A DNA stretch of 64,000 nt from Zopfochytrium polystomum. Taxonomy: Eukaryota > Chytridiomycota > Chytridiomycetes > Chytridiales > Chytridiaceae. The notes under the pieces are model-generated. The model worked only from the letters and a program-made list of their open reading frames with translations, searched no databases and was not told the DNA's origin. Where the stretch lies: positions 1 through 64,000 of the forward strand of contig JAIVFJ010000083.1 in the NCBI GenBank assembly GCA_025765615.1, written 5' to 3'. A program made the translations under genes and the position numbers. Shown piece after piece: positions 61,745 through 64,000 of the stretch (its first letter is position 1; every line of letters begins with the position of its first letter).

Positions 61745-62640
61745 TGCTTCTTCCTTGGGCAGTCCTTGACAGCGTGTTCCTTGGAGCCACAGTAGAAACA
61801 CAGTCCCTGCTGGGCCCTCCTTGTTTTCTCCTCTTGGCTCAGAGGACCCTTAGGAAGTGTCTCAACTGCATCCACTTGCATGGGTTCAGGAACTGTAAGA
61901 GCTTGAGGGACTGGGGTAGGTCTTGATGTAGTTCCTACTTGTCTTTGCTTCAGCCTCTTGGAGTAGAGTCTGTTGTCAATCTTGATGGCAAGGAGAATGT
62001 ACTCTTCCAAGGTCTCAGGGATGTGCAGAGACTGGGAGAGCATGTCTTGGATAGACTCATGGAGACCATCATGGTACAGCTCCATCAGAGCTGCATCATT
62101 GTATCCAGAGTCTCTGGCTAGTTGCTTGAATTGGTTGGTGTAGGCCACACAAGATTGCTTTCCTTGCTTGATATGCTTGAGCTTGGATCTTGCTGTCCAA
62201 GATGCGTAGGGGTCACCAAAGGTAGCTTCCAGCCCCTCCCAGAGCTCTTGCAGGGTGGTGGGTGTGCTTGGGAGAGATCTGTACCATGATTGAGCTTGAC
62301 CAGACAGGAGGGTGCTTGTGAAAAGAACCTTGACTTGCTCACTGGGAAATCTTGAAGGTTGGAGAAGGATGACATTCTCCACAGTGGCCATAAAGTTCCT
62401 AAGGTCTTTGGCCAGCCCAGTGAACTTGTCAGGGCTGGGAACCTTGGGCTCTCTTGCTTGGTTGGCTTGGGGCAGGGGAAGAGCTTGATGTTCTTGTTGG
62501 TGAAGTTGTTGTTGAAGCTGGTGCTGCTGGTGAAGGACTTGTTCTTGAAGTTGGTGTGTCTGTCTTGAAAGGGCTTGTAATTGGTCCATCAAGGCTTGGA
62601 AGGCAGTTGCATCAGGGAAGGTGTTGTTTGGGTCAGACAT
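61717..62640 (-). CDS. gypsy Gag with CCHC zinc knuckle
   Basis: 307 aa from the ATG at 62640 (MSDPNNTF). A coiled Gln/His-rich helix (about 20-60) is followed by the retrotransposon capsid domain: FTGLAKDLRNFMATVENVIL, AQSWYRSLPS, LEATFGDPYASWTARSKLKH, YNDAALMELYHDGLHESIQD. The zinc knuckle CFYCGSKEHAVKDC (about 280-293) is close to the C-terminus. The frame is unbroken. The mRNA leader from the predicted start at 62750 would be about 110 nt. The reading frame continues upstream into the LTR without an ATG-independent need, so the internal ATG is preferred. Confidence 0.9.
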   Translation of the reverse strand: MSDPNNTFPDATAFQALMDQLQALSRQTHQLQEQVLHQQHQLQQQLHQQEHQALPLPQANQAREPKVPSPDKFTGLAKDLRNFMATVENVILLQPSRFPSEQVKVLFTSTLLSGQAQSWYRSLPSTPTTLQELWEGLEATFGDPYASWTARSKLKHIKQGKQSCVAYTNQFKQLARDSGYNDAALMELYHDGLHESIQDMLSQSLHIPETLEEYILLAIKIDNRLYSKRLKQRQVGTTSRPTPVPQALTVPEPMQVDAVETLPKGPLSQEEKTRRAQQGLCFYCGSKEHAVKDCPRKKHPNSQVQAH

Positions 62641-62656
62641 GATGGCAGAGAGGGTG

Positions 62657-62667
62657 AAGTGAATTAT
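62657..62667 (-). promoter_or_regulatory. primer binding site of the self-priming type
   Basis: Two bases inside the 5' LTR. The minus-strand sequence ATAATTCACTT is the exact reverse complement of AAGTGAATTAT in the same transcript at 62750-62740 (in the LTR). There is no tRNA-like TGG start. Eleven complementary bases next to the 5' LTR are the arrangement described for Tf1/sushi elements that prime with their own mRNA 5' end. Confidence 0.75.
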
Positions 62668-62669
62668 GA

Positions 62670-62977
62670 TGTCAGGAACAGGGCAGGACAGGACAAGGCA
62701 GACAAGGATCTGAGAGGAGTGATGATTGTATTGGAAACAATAATTCACTTGAGGGATGGGACAGGTCCCCCATCCCCCTTTTATACCTTTTGAGAGTCTT
62801 CCTTGTCAAGACTCAAAGAAAGTTCCAGAAAGAGCAATTAGTAATACAATGATACCAATGATACCAATGACAACAAGACAAGTCAGGATAGCAAAGAAGG
62901 TTCCAGAAGGTTCCACAAGGTTCCATGAAGGAATGTTCTAGAAGGTTCCAGAGGTTTCCAGAGGGTGATTCATAACA
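62670..62977 (-). repeat. gypsy 5' LTR (right copy)
   Basis: 308 bp. Predicted division: U3 62977-62751, R-U5 62750-62670, using the self-primer start as the transcription start. Confidence 0.95.
62740..62977 (-). promoter_or_regulatory. LTR promoter with heat-shock elements and TATA box
   Basis: On the element's strand, upstream to downstream: an HSE array at 62958-62931, a second at 62923-62896, a third at 62830-62818, TATAAAA at 62785-62779, and the predicted start at 62750. The HSEs are GAA/TTC units in alternating orientation at exact 5-bp spacing (three or four perfect units each), the binding pattern of heat-shock factor trimers. The same layout is in the 3' LTR (60224-60084). Confidence 0.65.
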
Positions 62978-62982
62978 CTCTT
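62978..62982. repeat. target site duplication, right copy (CTCTT)
   Basis: Immediately follows the right LTR and matches 59931-59935. Confidence 0.95.
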
Positions 62983-63046
62983 CACAACCAAAAACAGTTC
63001 AAAACCATTAACGTCACCTCACGTCACCCCACACTATCGCGCACAG

Positions 63047-64000
63047 GAAGCCTCAGCACCAGCCACTGCCGATGCCCCGGAGACCTTTCCGCCCAGCGAC
63101 GCAAGGGGCAGTGGGCCCAGCGACCTGGAGAATTTGCCCAGGTCCAGCGCAGAGGCTCATCAGCAGGCGGGTTGGGATGGTGAGGGCCCCGCTTGGGGGG
63201 GCCCTGCGTCGCCAGACGTCTCGAGTTCTCTATCCGCAAGGGGTATTGACAGGCCCAGTGGTGAAGTGGACTCCGCCGTGTCAGGCGAAGTGCTACCTGC
63301 TGACAGGGCCCCTGTTGTGCAAGATGTGCTGTTCGCGTGTGAGCCTGATGAGGACTTAGACGATAACGATATCCAGTCAGTCTACAAGTCTGATGCTGAC
63401 GATGAAGACAGACTCCTTTACGCCTTCAACGTCAACTCCAACTCAGTCAAAGTATCCCCAGACACATACAAGGATCCACTGACGCACGAGGAGGCCATGG
63501 CATTGCCTCATGCAGAGCAGTGGAAGGAGGCCGAAGAGTACGAGCTGGATATGCTTCACAAGATAGGAGTCTTTGTGGAGTCAGCAGCTCCACCTGACAC
63601 CAACATTGTCAGCTGCAAGTGGGTCTACAAGCTCAAGTTCAACCTGGACGGCACCATTGAGCTGTTCTGTGCTCGACTTGTTGCTCGTGGATTCACCCAG
63701 CAGCCTGGCGTCGACTTCACCCTCACCTACTTGCCAGTTTTTAGAGGCAACACACTTTGTTGGATGATTGCCCTCAGCACCCTGTACGGCTGGGACATGG
63801 AGATGATCGACATCTCCTCAGCCTACCTATACGGGATCCTAGACATACCAATCTACATGGCACCACCACCTGGCGTATCGATCTCCCCTGGACTAGTGTG
63901 GCTACTGCTGAAGGGTCTCTACGGGCTGAAGCAATCAGGACGGACTTGGTATCGGCGTCTAGCCCTCCACCTTCGGTCAAAAGGCTTTGCTCAGAGCCAG
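63047..64000 (+). CDS. copia reverse transcriptase, partial (runs off window)
   Basis: Continuation of copia pol after the intron-like segment; 318 codons with no break. The first about 110 residues are an acidic/Ser-rich linker. The RT domain starts at about 63470 with AMALPHAEQWKEAEEYELD and SCKWVYKLKFNLDGTIE, then RLVARGFTQQPGVDF, the first catalytic aspartate in MIDISSAYLYG and LLKGLYGLKQSGRTWY. The remaining RT (YVDD box) and RNase H lie beyond 64000. Relative to most copia RTs, PV in the palm region reads YLPVF. Confidence 0.85.

Larger units (their letters stand above)
59936..62977 (-). mobile_element. non-autonomous chromovirus (Ty3/gypsy) LTR element, 3,042 bp, nested in copia
   Basis: Two 308-bp LTRs (59936-60243, 62670-62977) that read as identical, ends TG...CA, flanked by CTCTT duplications. 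Minus-strand order: 5' LTR, self-primer binding site, gag, -1 frameshift, protease, a low-complexity region, then directly the integrase C-terminus with chromodomain, polypurine tract, 3' LTR. Reverse transcriptase, RNase H and the integrase core are absent, so mobility must have depended on enzymes from a complete relative. Identical LTRs mean a recent insertion. Confidence 0.93.
59866..63046 (+). other. putative intron in copia pol, enlarged by the gypsy insertion
   Basis: Donor GTGAGT at 59866, acceptor GCACAG ending at 63046. Removing the gypsy element (3,042 bp) and the extra target-site copy (5 bp) leaves 134 bp. Splicing is in phase (codon CCG joined to GAA) and continues the Pro/Ala/Glu-rich linker straight into the RT region; without splicing, a stop occurs at 59887-59889. 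Branch-like CATTAAC lies about 38 bp before the acceptor. Confidence 0.5.
56611..64000 (+). mobile_element. Ty1/copia LTR retrotransposon, 3' end outside window, interrupted by a gypsy insertion
   Basis: Gene order gag - protease - integrase - reverse transcriptase is the copia order. Gag (56611-57936) has a CCHC knuckle; the pol frame starts by -1 frameshift at 57924-57930. Protease, integrase and the start of reverse transcriptase are readable, separated by one nonsense codon (58917-58919), one single-base frameshift near 59255-59275 and an intron-like 134-bp segment into which a 3,042-bp gypsy element has jumped. RT is cut by the window end before its YVDD motif. The 5' LTR was not delimited; the start given is the gag ATG. 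Confidence 0.85.

Noticed and set aside
60244..61801. Complete pol in the gypsy element with two frameshifts
   Set aside because: No reverse transcriptase, RNase H or integrase-core motifs exist in any frame between protease and the integrase C-terminus; it is a deletion, not merely a frameshift.

Overview
The window looks like chromosomal DNA of a zoosporic (flagellated) fungus, most likely a chytrid or close relative. Genes are eukaryotic, closely spaced and rich in short introns (mostly 41-120 bp, GTRNGT donors, CTAAC/CTAAT-like branch sites). The set mixes fungal-type genes with genes usually missing from yeasts and moulds: a kinesin-13 with a SAM domain, VMP1, HEATR6 and a CFAP97-type ciliary protein. 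This taxonomic call is inference from gene content; no marker gene decides it.

Layout. 0.8-6 kb: a lipid hydroxylase, a divergent histone H2B/H2A pair, splicing factor SNRNP27 and ribosomal protein uS10. 6.6-20 kb: PP2C phosphatase, mitochondrial AFG1-like ATPase head to head with a TCP11-family protein, proteasome subunit Rpn12, a Sel1/MYND protein and a UBE3D-like E2-binding protein. 20-38 kb: a CFAP97-like protein, a secreted LysM-GH5 protein, Golgi tether subunit COG1, autophagy/lipid scramblase VMP1, HEATR6 and a bZIP factor. 38-55 kb: an unknown coiled-coil protein, a TBC1D22-type RabGAP, a large disordered protein, a PRELI lipid-transfer protein, eIF2 assembly factor CDC123, SAM-kinesin-13 and a long-chain acyl-CoA synthetase. 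The genes do not form a pathway; they are ordinary housekeeping, trafficking and cytoskeletal genes. I resolved exon structures by requiring splice sites, phase and family motifs to agree.

56.6-64 kb is different: a Ty1/copia retrotransposon (plus strand, running off the window end) carries a complete, very young insertion of a chromodomain Ty3/gypsy element (minus strand, 3,042 bp). The gypsy copy has LTRs that read as identical, a 5-bp target duplication, and an internal deletion that removed reverse transcriptase, RNase H and most of integrase. It sits inside what looks like a 134-bp intron of the copia pol gene.

The most striking signals are in these elements and in the splicing. The gypsy LTR carries three runs of perfect heat-shock elements upstream of a TATA box. 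An 11-nt LTR segment is exactly complementary to the primer binding site, the hallmark of Tf1/sushi-type self-priming, and it predicts a start site 35 bp after that TATA box. Both retroelements have textbook -1 ribosomal frameshift signals (slippery heptamer, 5-6 nt spacer, perfect 8-bp stem). Among host genes, the kinesin needs a 4-nt and an 11-nt microexon, the PRELI gene has an exon consisting only of ATG, and Rpn12 ends in a 5-nt exon.
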